Shown: positions 37,226 through 46,314, counted from the stretch's first letter. The stretch: DNA of 64,000 nucleotides from CFX5 sp023384495 (GCA_048499455.1 JASNZV010000002.1:372001-436000), one strand, 5' to 3'. A program made the numbers and translations. Notes: generated from the sequence alone by a model not told the origin.

Positions 37226-38005
37226 TCACTTCACCGCCCGAAACAGACCCGTGTCCTGCTGGATGGCGATGACGCCGCCGCGGGAGGCCAGTTCGGCTTG
37301 GACAAAGCGGGTCAATTGGGAGCGCTGGTCGGCTGGGATCAACTCGGTGGACATGATGTACGCCACCAACGGCTCGGCCTCGGTGACGCGCAGGCCGCCG
37401 GTGTATCGCCTCTGTTCGACATCGACAAAAAAGGGGGCAAGCAGCGCCAGCCCCGTCTCCAACGAAAACGCCTCGCGCCAACGGTGGCTGGCGACCTCGG
37501 GCGCAAAACGCTCGACCAGTTCGTGCAACTCCACCATGTGTCGCTCGCCGTTGGTGGCGGCAATGAGCGCGCCGCGCGGCTTGAGCACCCGTCGGATCTC
37601 GCCCAGCGCCGCCGGCAAGTCGGGCACATGATAGAGCATATGGTTCGCCACCACCGCATCGAATGTCTCCCCTGCGTAGGGCAACGACTGCACGTCCACT
37701 TGCTCGAACTGGAACGGGTGGCCGGCGCCGGCCAGGTTCGCCTGCGCCTGGGCCAACATGCCGGCGGATTGGTCGGTGAGCGTGACATCCCAGCCGGGGG
37801 GCAGCCGGTGCGCGTTCTCTTGCCAGAGCTTGCCCACCCCGCAGCCCACCTCCAGGATGCGCGCCTGCGCGGGCAAGGCGAACTGGTCCATCACCCACGC
37901 CATCCACGGCTGCGCGCTCACGCCGAACCGCTCGTGCAGTTGCATGCGCGCCCGCAGATTGCTGGCGGCGCGATACTGGCGGGCAACCCCCTCAGGGATC
38001 TTCAT
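37226..38005 (-). CDS. Class I SAM-dependent methyltransferase
   Basis: 259 residues. Methyltransferase motif I ILEVGCGVGK (49-58), acidic strand 2 (VTLTDQSAGM), motif II/III region LPYAGETFDAVVANHMLYH, and VLKPRGALIAAT. The general type is Methyltransf_11/25 small-molecule methyltransferase; the substrate is not evident. It starts one base after the CaiB stop (TGAGATG), with GGAG inside the end of the CaiB gene, so the two are coupled. Confidence 0.87.
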   Translation of the reverse strand: MKIPEGVARQYRAASNLRARMQLHERFGVSAQPWMAWVMDQFALPAQARILEVGCGVGKLWQENAHRLPPGWDVTLTDQSAGMLAQAQANLAGAGHPFQFEQVDVQSLPYAGETFDAVVANHMLYHVPDLPAALGEIRRVLKPRGALIAATNGERHMVELHELVERFAPEVASHRWREAFSLETGLALLAPFFVDVEQRRYTGGLRVTEAEPLVAYIMSTELIPADQRSQLTRFVQAELASRGGVIAIQQDTGLFRAVK

Positions 38006-38006
38006 C

Positions 38007-39197
38007 TCAGATCACTCCTTTCTGGCGTAACGATTCGATGGCGTCATCATCCAGGCGCAACAGGGCGTGCAAAATGTCATCGGTGTCTGCGCCGAGGGCA
38101 GGGCCGGGGCGATCCTGCGCCGGGTTGCGGGGGCCGCCCAGCGCGGTGCGCACCTGACGTACTTCGCCAAAGCGAGGGTGCGTCACGGATGTGATCATGC
38201 CGCGCGCCTGGGCCTGCGGATCGGCGAGCGCCTCGGCCAGGCTGTTGACCGGCGCACAGGGAACCTGGCCGCGCAGCCGGTCAAGCCACGCCGCCGTCGA
38301 CCACTGGCGGAAGCGCGCCTGGAGCTCGGCGACCAGCTCGCCGCGGTGTTGCAGCCGCGTGGCAAAGGTGGCGTAGCGCGGGTTGGCCAGCAGCTCGGGC
38401 GCGTCCATGGCCTGGGCCAGGTTGCGCCAGAACTTCTCTTTGGCGCAGAAGACCACCAGCCAGCCGTCGGCGGTCTCGAAGGCCTGGGCCGGCGTCAGTG
38501 TGGGGTGGGCGGAATTGGCCACCCGCGGCGGCGCATAGTCGCGGTTGAGCGCCCAGATCGCCACATAGTTCAACAGGCTGATGGCCGTGTCATGCAGGCT
38601 GATGTCGAGGTCACAGCCCTGGCCGGTGCGTTGGACGCGCAGCAGCCCCGCCAGTAGCCCCGTCATCGCGGCCAGCCCGGCGGCGTAGTCCACGGTCGAG
38701 AGGCCGCTCTTGGTGGGCGGGCCATCGGGATCGCCGGTGAGGCTCATCCAGCCGGCGTAGGCCTGCATGAGGTAGTCATAGCCCGGTTCGGCGGCGCGCG
38801 GGCCGGTGAGGCCAAAGCCGCTCAGCGAACAGCAGACAATGCGCGGGTTGTGCGCCTTGAGGTGCTCATACAGCAACCCCAGCTTCTGCGCCTGATCCCC
38901 GCGCAAATTGTAGAAGAGCGCATCGGCCTGCGCCGCCAACCCATGCAGAATGACCTGGCCCTCGGGCTGTTTGAGGTCGAGCGTGAGGCTGCGCTTGTTG
39001 CGGTTGAACGACTGAAAATAGAGACTGTCGTCCCCATCGACAAAGGGAGGCACGGTGCGGGCAATGTCGCCGCCGCTGTGGGGGTCCTCGATCTTGATCA
39101 CCTCGGCGCCCAGGTCGGCCAGATGCAATGTGCCAAAAGGGCCGGCGCCAAACTGTTCGATGGCGAGGATGCGAAAACCTTGCAAGAGATGGTTCAT
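38007..39197 (-). CDS. CaiB/BaiF family CoA-transferase
   Basis: 396 residues, class III CoA-transferase, which moves CoA between carboxylic acids via an aspartyl-CoA thioester. The nucleophile is Asp141 in EPGYDYLMQAYAGWM. The N-terminal CoA-binding part (LADLGAEVIKIEDPHSGGDIAR) and FNRNKRSLTLDLK are typical. Length is normal. It is the first gene of a coupled pair with a methyltransferase. With a citrate-lyase-like protein at 42637 in the same block, it fits activation and cleavage of a dicarboxylic or hydroxy acid. Confidence 0.92.
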   Translation of the reverse strand: MNHLLQGFRILAIEQFGAGPFGTLHLADLGAEVIKIEDPHSGGDIARTVPPFVDGDDSLYFQSFNRNKRSLTLDLKQPEGQVILHGLAAQADALFYNLRGDQAQKLGLLYEHLKAHNPRIVCCSLSGFGLTGPRAAEPGYDYLMQAYAGWMSLTGDPDGPPTKSGLSTVDYAAGLAAMTGLLAGLLRVQRTGQGCDLDISLHDTAISLLNYVAIWALNRDYAPPRVANSAHPTLTPAQAFETADGWLVVFCAKEKFWRNLAQAMDAPELLANPRYATFATRLQHRGELVAELQARFRQWSTAAWLDRLRGQVPCAPVNSLAEALADPQAQARGMITSVTHPRFGEVRQVRTALGGPRNPAQDRPGPALGADTDDILHALLRLDDDAIESLRQKGVI

Positions 39198-39529
39198 GGG
39201 GATGGGGAGCAGCTCCTGTTATGCGTGATGGGTGATAAGCGAATCGGTTTGTCGAAAACTGGATCGAGGGCGCGGTTGAAATCCCCATTCTGAAAACAGA
39301 TTAAAATAGCGCAACACAGAGAGCACAGAGACTGCACAGAGAACACCGAGAAATGCGCGTGGGCCTGTTCCATGGCTATAACGCTCTGTGTCCTCCGCGT
39401 CTCCTCTGTGTGCTCTGTGTTCCTGCTGTACGTCGCCATTTTCATCAAAATCTGTGACCCCAGGTCATGATGAATGTGATCTCTACGCTTTCTCGTGCTC
39501 TCGGTGTTGCTGCTTTTTGTCCTATTTCC
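39198..39529. other. Intergenic region filled mostly by a family G element
   Basis: No gene seen. Most of it is the palindromic element at 39290-39474. The remaining bases next to the CaiB start hold TATGCGTGATGGGTGATAAG, another simple-repeat-like stretch. Confidence 0.6.
39290..39474. repeat. CACAGAGAAC palindromic element, family G copy 2
   Basis: About 185 bp. Arms AACACAGAGAGCACAGAG (39313-39330) and CTCTGTGTGCTCTGTGTT (39404-39421) with two mismatches, then the shared tail TACGTCGCCATTTTCATC and TCATGATGA. It is longer than copy 1 at 37062 because of extra CTCTGTG units on the right. Confidence 0.75.
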
Positions 39530-40417
39530 TCAATGCGCGTCTGCCTGGTTCGCATCGCGCGCCAGTTCGGCGATGCCTTCGGCCAGCGAGATCGATGGGC
39601 TGAAGCGGAGCAACTGTCGCATCCGCGTTGTGTCGGCCACCAGGTCGGCGCGGTAGTAGGGGAGCAGCGTGTCGTCGGCGACGGTGACCAGATTGGCCTG
39701 GCGCCCGGCATGCGCCGCGGCCAACTGGGCAAGCGCCGCGATGGTGGTGACCTCATCGCCGGCAATGTTGACCACCGCGCGCTGATTGAGCTGGAGCGCG
39801 GCCACCGTAGCCTCGACGGCGTCGTCCACATGGAGCGGATTCATGCGGGGGACGCCGCGACGCGACACGGGCAGCGGGTCGTCGCTCAGCGCCCGCCGCA
39901 CCCATTGTGGGATCGGGTTGGGCGTGCCCACGCCGTAAGGGAAGAAGTAGCGCAACACCACCCGGTGAAAATCGCCCGGCGCAGCCTGCACGGCCAACTC
40001 GGCCTGCGCCTTGGTCAGGCTGTAGAGATCCATGGGATTGAAGGGGTCGCTCTCGACAAAAGGGCGGTTGCGGCAGCCATAGACCCCACCGGTGGAGGCG
40101 TGGACAAAGCGTGCGCAGCCCGCGGCCTCGGCGTAGCGGAGCAGTTCCCACGTGGCGATGACGTTGACGCGGAAGAGCAGCTCATCGGCCTGGCCGGCGC
40201 CGTCGATCAGCGCCGCCTGGTGGATAATGGCGTCAAGCTGGGCGGGCAATTGCGCCCGGTCGAGCGGGCGGCCCAGGTCCTGCTCGACATAGCGGGCGGC
40301 GGCGCGCGGCGAGGCGGGCGCCCGGCGCACCAGCGCAATGACCTCGTGCGTAGGGGCCAGCCGCTGCACAAGTCGCCCCCCCAAAAAGCCGCCCGCGCCG
40401 GTAATCAAAATGCGCAT
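39530..40417 (-). CDS. NAD-dependent epimerase/dehydratase
   Basis: 295-residue extended SDR. Cofactor motif TGAGGFLGG (6-14), STGGVYG and catalytic YSLTKAQAE motif near 150, NPLHVDDAV later. These proteins epimerise, dehydrate or reduce nucleotide sugars or similar. GAGGAG precedes the ATG and overlaps the stop of the cyclase gene (3-bp gap), so the two are co-translated. Confidence 0.9.
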   Translation of the reverse strand: MRILITGAGGFLGGRLVQRLAPTHEVIALVRRAPASPRAAARYVEQDLGRPLDRAQLPAQLDAIIHQAALIDGAGQADELLFRVNVIATWELLRYAEAAGCARFVHASTGGVYGCRNRPFVESDPFNPMDLYSLTKAQAELAVQAAPGDFHRVVLRYFFPYGVGTPNPIPQWVRRALSDDPLPVSRRGVPRMNPLHVDDAVEATVAALQLNQRAVVNIAGDEVTTIAALAQLAAAHAGRQANLVTVADDTLLPYYRADLVADTTRMRQLLRFSPSISLAEGIAELARDANQADAH

Positions 40418-40420
40418 GGT

Positions 40421-41080
40421 TCACTCCTCGATCCACAGGGCGCGCACAGGCGAAGCGCAGGCGTCTTTGATCTGGAGCGGCAGCGCGGTCAACTTGCCGC
40501 GCGCGGCGCGCACCTGGCCCAGATTGACCACCGGCGCCAGCAACAAAATGTCGTGTTGAAAGAACTTGGGGAAGAAGTTCTGTGGATTGTGCGGGCTGTC
40601 GAAGCGTGGGGTGTCGGCGCCCAGCAGCCCAGCCTGGTGGTCGAGCACCCAGTCGATGGCCGCGGCGGTGAAATAGGGCGGGTTGGTGACAAAGTCAGGC
40701 TGGCGCCAGTGACTGTCCCACCCTGTACCCACCAGCAGCGCATCGCCAGGGCGCAGCGTCTCGCCTGTGGCCGCCAGGGCCGCGTCGAGCGCTGCGGGCG
40801 TGATCGCCTCGCCGGCCCCGCGTGGGATCAGCAGCGCCAGCGCATCGACGGCATAGCAGCGCTCCAGCGGCAACTGGTCGATGGTCATGCGTGTTGGGTC
40901 CATATGGGCGGCGGTTTCGAGGTAGGTGCCGGCCTGCACCGCCAGGCTCACCGTCTGCGAATAGACGGGATAGTCGAGCCAGGCCGGGGGCGGGATCTGC
41001 GTCACGCGCGGAGTGGGGTAGGGGTCATCATACGACCACATGCCATCTTCAATCGGCCCGCTCAGTTCAACGATGCGCAT
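40421..41080 (-). CDS. Cyclase family protein (kynurenine formamidase-like fold) with altered metal motif
   Basis: 219 residues of the PF04199 cyclase type: opening VELSGPIEDGMWSYDDPYP, central AGTYLETAAHMDP (about 52-64), GDALLVGTGW and a C-terminal APVVNLGQV. The family metal motif is usually HxGTHxDxPxH; here the first His is Gln and THxD reads TYLE, while the later His remains. Activity may be altered. The ATG at 41080 follows AAGGA by 7 nt. It is upstream of and coupled to the epimerase gene. Confidence 0.82.
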   Translation of the reverse strand: MRIVELSGPIEDGMWSYDDPYPTPRVTQIPPPAWLDYPVYSQTVSLAVQAGTYLETAAHMDPTRMTIDQLPLERCYAVDALALLIPRGAGEAITPAALDAALAATGETLRPGDALLVGTGWDSHWRQPDFVTNPPYFTAAAIDWVLDHQAGLLGADTPRFDSPHNPQNFFPKFFQHDILLLAPVVNLGQVRAARGKLTALPLQIKDACASPVRALWIEE

Positions 41081-41142
41081 AGGCTGTTCCTTATTTTGCA
41101 ACCTGACAAGAAATGAGGGTTGGCGTATAATCAGCAGCGCAT

Positions 41143-41226
41143 ATTCTACTCAGTTCTGTTTGAAAACGCGAGTTTCTTTGCAGTTTTGGCCGAGTCGCAA
41201 TGCGCGTTTTCAATGCAACCGCGTAT
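41143..41226. repeat. Palindromic element, family A copy 2
   Basis: Perfect 11-bp arms TTGAAAACGCG (41160-41170) and CGCGTTTTCAA (41203-41213), with flanks ATTCTACTCAGTTCTG and TGCAACCGCGTAT resembling the outer arms of copy 1 (CTAAGCTCTG, TCAACCGCAGTAT). It sits between the divergent cyclase and MFS genes. Confidence 0.75.
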
Positions 41227-41330
41227 TCGCTCGCGTTGGATTGTCAAGTCCAGCGATAGATGGGCGAATGCGCGTACGTTTCGATGCCCTGATTATACCA
41301 CCATTGCTCACAGAATTGGGAGCAGGGCGT

Positions 41331-41363
41331 AGGTGACAGTCACTTTTGAACTGACTGTCACCT
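41331..41363. repeat. GTGACAGTCAC palindrome, family B copy 2
   Basis: AGGTGACAGTCACTT-TTG-AACTGACTGTCACCT, differing from the copy at 23903 by one base. It is 72 nt upstream of the MFS start. Confidence 0.8.
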
Positions 41364-41434
41364 CGCAGGGGCGCCCTATCGAGGCGACAGCCGTCTGCGC
41401 TTATGCGCCAATTCGCCATAAACTGGGAAGTTGC

Positions 41435-42643
41435 ATGTCCACAACCAATCGAGGTTCACACGTCGCCATTGCCGGCGCCGCCGCACAGACGCGCCGGGTG
41501 CAGATCAGCCTGTACATGGCGGCGGTCTTTTTGTATTGGATGGGGCTTTATCTCTATGTGCCCACCCTGCCCATCTACGTGCAGAGTCGCAGCGACGACC
41601 TGGCGATGGTGGGGCTGGTCCTCTCCATGTATGGTCTCTGGCAGGCGATTGTGCGATTGCCGCTGGGAATCGCCGCCGACTGGGTGGGGCGGCGCAAGCC
41701 GTTTATTTTGGTGGGTTTTGCGCTGGTGGGGTTGGGCGCCTGGGTCATGGGTGTGGCCGAGGGCGTGACCGGGCTGATGGTGGGGCGGGCGATCACCGGG
41801 CTGGCCGCGGCGACGTGGGTGCCGCTGGTGGTGGTCTTTAGCGGCCTCTTCCCGCCCGACGAGGCCGTGCGCGCCAGCGCCCTGTTGACGCTGGTGGGTT
41901 CAGTGGCGCGGCTGCTGGCAACCGGCTCCACGGGAGCGCTCAACGAGTGGGGCGGCTATGGGTTGGCCTTCTATCTGGCGGCGGGGGTGGCTGTGCTTTC
42001 GCTGCTTGTCGTGCTGCCCGCGGCGGACAGCGTCCAGCCGCCGCGGCGGCCCTCGCCCGGCGGGCTGGTCACCCTGGTAACGCGGCGCGATGTGCTCTTG
42101 CCCTCGCTCCTCAGCGCGGTGGGGCAATATGTCAACTGGGCGGTCACCTTTGGTTTTCTGCCCATTCTGGCGCGCCAACTAGGCGCGTCGGACGTGACAC
42201 AGAGCATGATGACCAGCATCAGCGTGGTGATGGTGGCGCTGGGCAACCTGGCGACCACTGCGGTAGTGCGGTGGCTAGGCGCACAGCGCTTGAGCTATCT
42301 CAGCTTCTTTATGCTCTTTGTGGGCGCGGGGCTGGCTGCGCTGACCCAGTCGCTATGGGTCGTCTTTGTGATCCAGGTGTTGATCGGGCTGGGGCAGGGG
42401 ATCGGTTACCCTGTGCTCATGGGGATGAGCATCCAACATGTGGCGGGCCACGAGCGCAACACGGCCATGGGGCTGCACCAGGCCGTCTATGCGATTGGTA
42501 TGTTTGCCGGGCCGTGGCTCAGCGGCATGGTGGCGGCGAGCTGGGGGTTGCCGGCCATGTTTGGCGTCACTGCGGCGGGTGCGCTGCTCTTGGGCTGGTG
42601 GGGCACGTGGTGGCTGCGCGAGGGCGAACGAAGTGGCTACTGA
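41435..42643 (+). CDS. Major facilitator superfamily transporter
   Basis: 402 residues, about 12 membrane helices in two halves. The loop 2-3 motif reads GIAADWVGRRKPFI, the standard MFS signature A. DHA-type drug or sugar-acid transporters are the closest general type. GGGAAG precedes the ATG at 41435. It converges on the HpcH-like gene with a 7-bp overlap of the 3' ends. Confidence 0.9.
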   Translation: MSTTNRGSHVAIAGAAAQTRRVQISLYMAAVFLYWMGLYLYVPTLPIYVQSRSDDLAMVGLVLSMYGLWQAIVRLPLGIAADWVGRRKPFILVGFALVGLGAWVMGVAEGVTGLMVGRAITGLAAATWVPLVVVFSGLFPPDEAVRASALLTLVGSVARLLATGSTGALNEWGGYGLAFYLAAGVAVLSLLVVLPAADSVQPPRRPSPGGLVTLVTRRDVLLPSLLSAVGQYVNWAVTFGFLPILARQLGASDVTQSMMTSISVVMVALGNLATTAVVRWLGAQRLSYLSFFMLFVGAGLAALTQSLWVVFVIQVLIGLGQGIGYPVLMGMSIQHVAGHERNTAMGLHQAVYAIGMFAGPWLSGMVAASWGLPAMFGVTAAGALLLGWWGTWWLREGERSGY

Positions 42644-43515
42644 GGCCCCAGCGCCTCGGCCTTGGCGACGATCGTGCGTGCGCGCGCAACAACGGGTGCG
42701 TCCACCATCTGCCCGTCGACGGTGAAGACGCCCACGCCGGCAGCCAGGTGGCGATCATACGCTTTGATCAGGCGCCGGGCCTGGGCAACCGCTTCCGCCG
42801 ACGGCTGAAAGAGATCGTTGCAGATCTCAACCTGGTTGGGGTGGATGCAAAAGGCGCCCTCAAAGCCAAGCTGCGCCGCGCGTTGGATCCACTGGCGATA
42901 GGTCGCTTTGTCGCCATAGAGACTGATGGCGCCGGCATAGCCCAGGGGGATGATACCCGCTCGCCGCGCCGCAATCAACGCCAGCATATTCGGCGCGTAT
43001 AGGGTGTCGGGCGTCGGCTGCGCACCCAGCGATGCGGCCAGGTCCTCTGGCCCGACGGTCAGGGCGAGCAGGCGGGGCGTGGCCGTGGCTATCTCGTTGA
43101 CGTTGGCCAACCCCGCCGCCGTCTCGATCATGGCGATCAGGCCGATGGCGCCCACCGGCAACCTACGCTCTGCTTCCAACTCGCCGATGGTCTCGTCCAG
43201 CAGCCGCAGCGTGGCCCCGTCCGGCGTCTTGGGCGCGGTGATGGCGTGTAGCCCGGGTGCGACGACGGCCTCCAGGTCGCGCACGGCCATGCGCAATGGG
43301 CGGTTGATGCGAACGGCCACATAGGGTGTGCGCCCTTGCAGCCAGGCAATCGCCTGCGCGGCGGCCTGTCGCGCCTGCTCCTTGTCGCCCACGGCAATGG
43401 CGTCTTCCAGGTCCAACTGGATGGCGTCCGCCCCCCGGCGCACGGCGCTGTGCAACAATTTCTCACTGGTGGCCGGCACAAAGAGCAGCGACCTGAGTAG
43501 TGTGGGATGAGTCAT
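42637..43515 (-). CDS. HpcH/HpaI aldolase/citrate lyase beta-like (CoA ester lyase)
   Basis: 292 residues, TIM-barrel lyase of the CitE-like group, which cleave malyl-, citramalyl- or citryl-CoA. Motifs: RSLLFVPATSEKLL, IQLDLEDAI (metal-binding Glu/Asp), VRINRP, LIAMIETAAGLAN (metal Glu), GPEDLAASLG and FCIHPNQV. The ATG at 43515 has AAGGA upstream. With the CaiB-type CoA-transferase at 38007 it could form a CoA-activation and cleavage route for a hydroxy-acid. Confidence 0.9.
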   Translation of the reverse strand: MTHPTLLRSLLFVPATSEKLLHSAVRRGADAIQLDLEDAIAVGDKEQARQAAAQAIAWLQGRTPYVAVRINRPLRMAVRDLEAVVAPGLHAITAPKTPDGATLRLLDETIGELEAERRLPVGAIGLIAMIETAAGLANVNEIATATPRLLALTVGPEDLAASLGAQPTPDTLYAPNMLALIAARRAGIIPLGYAGAISLYGDKATYRQWIQRAAQLGFEGAFCIHPNQVEICNDLFQPSAEAVAQARRLIKAYDRHLAAGVGVFTVDGQMVDAPVVARARTIVAKAEALGPQ

Positions 43516-43563
43516 GTTTATCCTTGTTTTGGTTTGATGGATATATGATATAGACATACGATG

Positions 43564-43629
43564 AGGCGACAGTCACTTTCAGCGGCAAAGGCCGGCATGG
43601 CCGCCCTATGTCGGCCAGTGGCTGTCACC
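43564..43629. repeat. GTGACAGTCAC palindrome, family B copy 3 (interrupted)
   Basis: Arms GGCGACAGTCAC (43565-43576) and GTGGCTGTCACC (43618-43629) match the family B arms with two mismatches between them, but are separated by about 40 bp including GGCCGGCATGGCCGCCCTATG. A GCCGCCCTA-like string also follows copies 1 and 2. Confidence 0.6.
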
Positions 43630-43682
43630 GGACCTGACCCCGCCCTTCGTCCACAGGCTGGCGGAGATCGAAAAGAAAATGC

Positions 43683-43805
43683 TATACTCAAATCAGAATG
43701 AAAACCGGAGTCTGAAATGCTCACGCCGAGTCAAGGACTCGGCGGTTCACGGAACCGCCTGGAGCACAAAAGTCTGGTTTTCATTCTAAACTCGGTATAT
43801 AATGA
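43683..43805. repeat. Palindromic element, family A copy 3, upstream of katG
   Basis: Outer TATAC/GTATA, perfect 12-bp arms AGAATGAAAACC (43695-43706) and GGTTTTCATTCT (43776-43787), and two nested hairpins GCCGAGTC/GACTCGGC and GGTTC/GAACC inside. Like copy 1, its right end carries a TATAAT-type sequence (TATATAATG). Confidence 0.8.
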
Positions 43806-44057
43806 AGGAGGCGGCGCCTTTGCTTTTTTGCTACTTTCCTGCTATTGCGATCTGGGTATATAATTTCTTACATGCAACCAACCGTCAGGAAAGGATAGGT
43901 GGAATTTACGCAAAGTCTCTGCGCCACATCGATACCCAGGGGTCGATGCCAGGGGAATATCGGGGGAAACGAATCCAGTGACGCAGCCGATTTTGAGATC
44001 AGTTCTACTATATCCTTGGCAACAAAACAAAAAATGCAGAAGTCGATGGGAGAGAAC

Positions 44058-46253
44058 ATGAGTAGCGAAAGCAAGTGCCCCGTGACGGGCGAACGTGACA
44101 AAAAAGCGGTCGTTTTGAAGATGTCAAACCGAGAGTGGTGGCCGAATCAATTGAATCTGAAGGTTCTCCACCAGCACTCTTCCCTGTCCAATCCGATGGG
44201 GAAGGCGTTCAACTACGCCGAGGAGTTCAAAAGCCTCGACCTGGATGCTGTGCGCAACGACCTCTATAGGTTGATGACCGATTCGCAGGAGTGGTGGCCG
44301 GCGGACTACGGTCACTATGGGCCGCTGTTCATTCGCATGGCGTGGCACAGCGCCGGCACCTATCGCATCGGCGACGGCCGCGGCGGCGCAGGCTCTGGCA
44401 CCCAACGCTTTGCGCCCCTCAACAGTTGGCCCGACAATGCCAATCTGGACAAGGCGCGCCGCTTGCTCTGGCCGATCAAGCAGAAGTATGGCCGCAAAAT
44501 CTCCTGGGCCGATCTGATGATCCTTGCTGGGAACTGCGCCCTGGAGTCGATGGGCTTCAAGACATTCGGCTTCGCCGGCGGGCGCGAAGATGTCTGGGAA
44601 CCCGAAGAAGACATTTACTGGGGTCCCGAAGGCGAGTGGCTGGCGGACGAGCGCTACAGCGGCGACCGTGACCTTGAGAATCCGCTCGCCGCCGTGCAGA
44701 TGGGTCTGATCTATGTGAATCCGGAAGGGCCAAACGGCACACCGAGCGCCATCGCCGCAGGCCGAGACATTCGCGAGACCTTTGCGCGCATGGCGATGAA
44801 CGACGAGGAAACCGTCGCGCTCATCGCCGGTGGGCACTCCTTCGGCAAAACCCATGGCGCTGGCCCTGCGACAAATGTGGGCCCTGAGCCGGAGGGCGCC
44901 AGCATCGAGGAGCAGGGTCTCGGCTGGAAGAACAGCTTTGGCAGCGGCAAAGGCGGCGACACCATCACCAGCGGCTTGGAAGGCGCCTGGACCCCCACCC
45001 CGACCCAGTGGGACAACAGTTTCTTCGACGTTCTGTTCGACTATGAGTGGGATCTGGTGAAAAGCCCCGCCGGCGCCTGGCAGTGGGTCCCCACCGATCC
45101 CGCCGCAGCGAACGCCGTGCCCGATGCGCACGACCCGTCGAAACGGCACGCGCCCGTGATGTTGACGACCGATCTTGCCCTGCGGATGGACCCCATTTAT
45201 GCGCCGATTTCAAAGCGCTTCCACGAGAACCCGGAACAGTTCGCTGACGCGTTCGCCCGGGCGTGGTTCAAGCTGACGCACCGCGACATGGGGCCGCGCG
45301 CGCGCTATCTCGGCCCGTTGGTCCCTGCGGAGGAACTCATCTGGCAAGACCCCGTCCCCGCCGTCAACCACGAATTGATTGACCCGCAGGACATTGCCGC
45401 CCTCAAGCGCACGATTCTCGCCTCGGGACTCTCCATCTCCCAACTGGTGTCGACGGCTTGGGCTTCGGCGGCAACCTTCCGTGGCTCGGACAAGCGTGGT
45501 GGGGCCAACGGCGCGCGCATCCGTCTCGCGCCGCAAAAGGATTGGGAAGTCAACCAGCCTGCCCAACTGGCGACTGTGCTCGCAACCCTTGAGGGGATCC
45601 AACAGGAGTTCAACAACGCGCAGTCTGGCGGGAAGAGAGTTTCACTCGCTGACGTGATCGTCCTCGGCGGCTGCGCAGCCGTCGAACAAGCTGCCAGGAA
45701 CGCCGGCCACGAGGTGACCGTGCCCTTTACGCCAGGGCGCACGGACGCGTCACAGGAGCAGACCGATGTGGCCTCCTTTGCCCCGCTTGAGCCGACCGCA
45801 GATGGGTTCCGCAACTACCTCAAAGCCAACCGCGGCCTGTCGGCAGAGGAGTTGCTGGTCGATCGAGCACAATTGCTGACGTTGACCGCACCGGAGATGA
45901 CGGTTCTCGTCGGCGGCCTGCGCGTCTTGGACGCCAACGCTGGACAGTCCCAACACGGCGTCTTCACCAAGCGGCCGGGGACGCTAACCAATGACTTCTT
46001 CGTCAACCTGCTCGACATGGGCACGGAGTGGCAGCCGACTTCGGAAGCCGGCGATCTGTTCCAGGGGCGCGATCACGCAACGGGCGAGCTCAAGTGGACC
46101 GGCACGCGTGTCGACCTCATCTTCGGTTCAAACTCCCAGCTGCGCGCCCTTGCCGAAGTCTACGCGTGTGACGACTCGCAGCAGGCGTTCGTGCATGACT
46201 TCGTGAATGCGTGGGACAAGGTCATGAACCTCGACCGCTTCGACCTGGCCTGA
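44058..46253 (+). CDS. katG: Catalase-peroxidase
   Basis: Haem enzyme that removes hydrogen peroxide. 731 residues, the normal length, with both the active N-terminal and inactive C-terminal peroxidase-like halves. Distal residues Arg93, Trp96 and His97 (FIRMAWHSAGTYR), proximal His260 (GGHSFGKTHGAG), and the Trp96-Tyr219-Met245 trio that forms the covalent adduct needed for catalase activity. The start at 44058 (MSSESKCPVTG) has GGGAG nearby and matches the usual KatG N-terminus; longer in-frame starts exist. It is followed by a strong palindrome. No regulator gene is adjacent. Confidence 0.97.
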   Translation: MSSESKCPVTGERDKKAVVLKMSNREWWPNQLNLKVLHQHSSLSNPMGKAFNYAEEFKSLDLDAVRNDLYRLMTDSQEWWPADYGHYGPLFIRMAWHSAGTYRIGDGRGGAGSGTQRFAPLNSWPDNANLDKARRLLWPIKQKYGRKISWADLMILAGNCALESMGFKTFGFAGGREDVWEPEEDIYWGPEGEWLADERYSGDRDLENPLAAVQMGLIYVNPEGPNGTPSAIAAGRDIRETFARMAMNDEETVALIAGGHSFGKTHGAGPATNVGPEPEGASIEEQGLGWKNSFGSGKGGDTITSGLEGAWTPTPTQWDNSFFDVLFDYEWDLVKSPAGAWQWVPTDPAAANAVPDAHDPSKRHAPVMLTTDLALRMDPIYAPISKRFHENPEQFADAFARAWFKLTHRDMGPRARYLGPLVPAEELIWQDPVPAVNHELIDPQDIAALKRTILASGLSISQLVSTAWASAATFRGSDKRGGANGARIRLAPQKDWEVNQPAQLATVLATLEGIQQEFNNAQSGGKRVSLADVIVLGGCAAVEQAARNAGHEVTVPFTPGRTDASQEQTDVASFAPLEPTADGFRNYLKANRGLSAEELLVDRAQLLTLTAPEMTVLVGGLRVLDANAGQSQHGVFTKRPGTLTNDFFVNLLDMGTEWQPTSEAGDLFQGRDHATGELKWTGTRVDLIFGSNSQLRALAEVYACDDSQQAFVHDFVNAWDKVMNLDRFDLA

Positions 46254-46269
46254 TCGCGGCGGCCAATCC

Positions 46270-46314
46270 GCATTCCGGGAATGGGTCAGGTTTCGTGACC
46301 CATTCCCGGAATGC
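46270..46314. terminator. Two-way terminator palindrome between katG and the macro-domain gene
   Basis: Perfect 19-bp stem GCATTCCGGGAATGGGTCA / TGACCCATTCCCGGAATGC with a 7-nt loop (46270-46288, 46296-46314). It begins 17 bp after the katG stop and lies in a convergent gap. There is no clear T-run, so it may be a repeat element working as a terminator. Confidence 0.65.

Larger units (their letters stand above)
43516..44057. other. Intergenic region with three repeat and promoter elements upstream of katG
   Basis: No gene seen. It holds family B copy 3 (43564-43629), family A copy 3 (43683-43805) and a possible -10 TATAAT at 43859-43864. The open frame continuing upstream of katG through this region has no catalase similarity. 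Confidence 0.6.

Noticed and set aside
39467..41116. A 549-codon plus-strand frame across the epimerase and cyclase genes
   Set aside because: Runs antisense to two conserved, coupled genes and begins within a repeat element; no family motifs.
43899..44057. N-terminal extension of KatG by 53 codons
   Set aside because: The extension has no catalase similarity and spans promoter-like and repeat sequence; the 44058 start gives the normal length.
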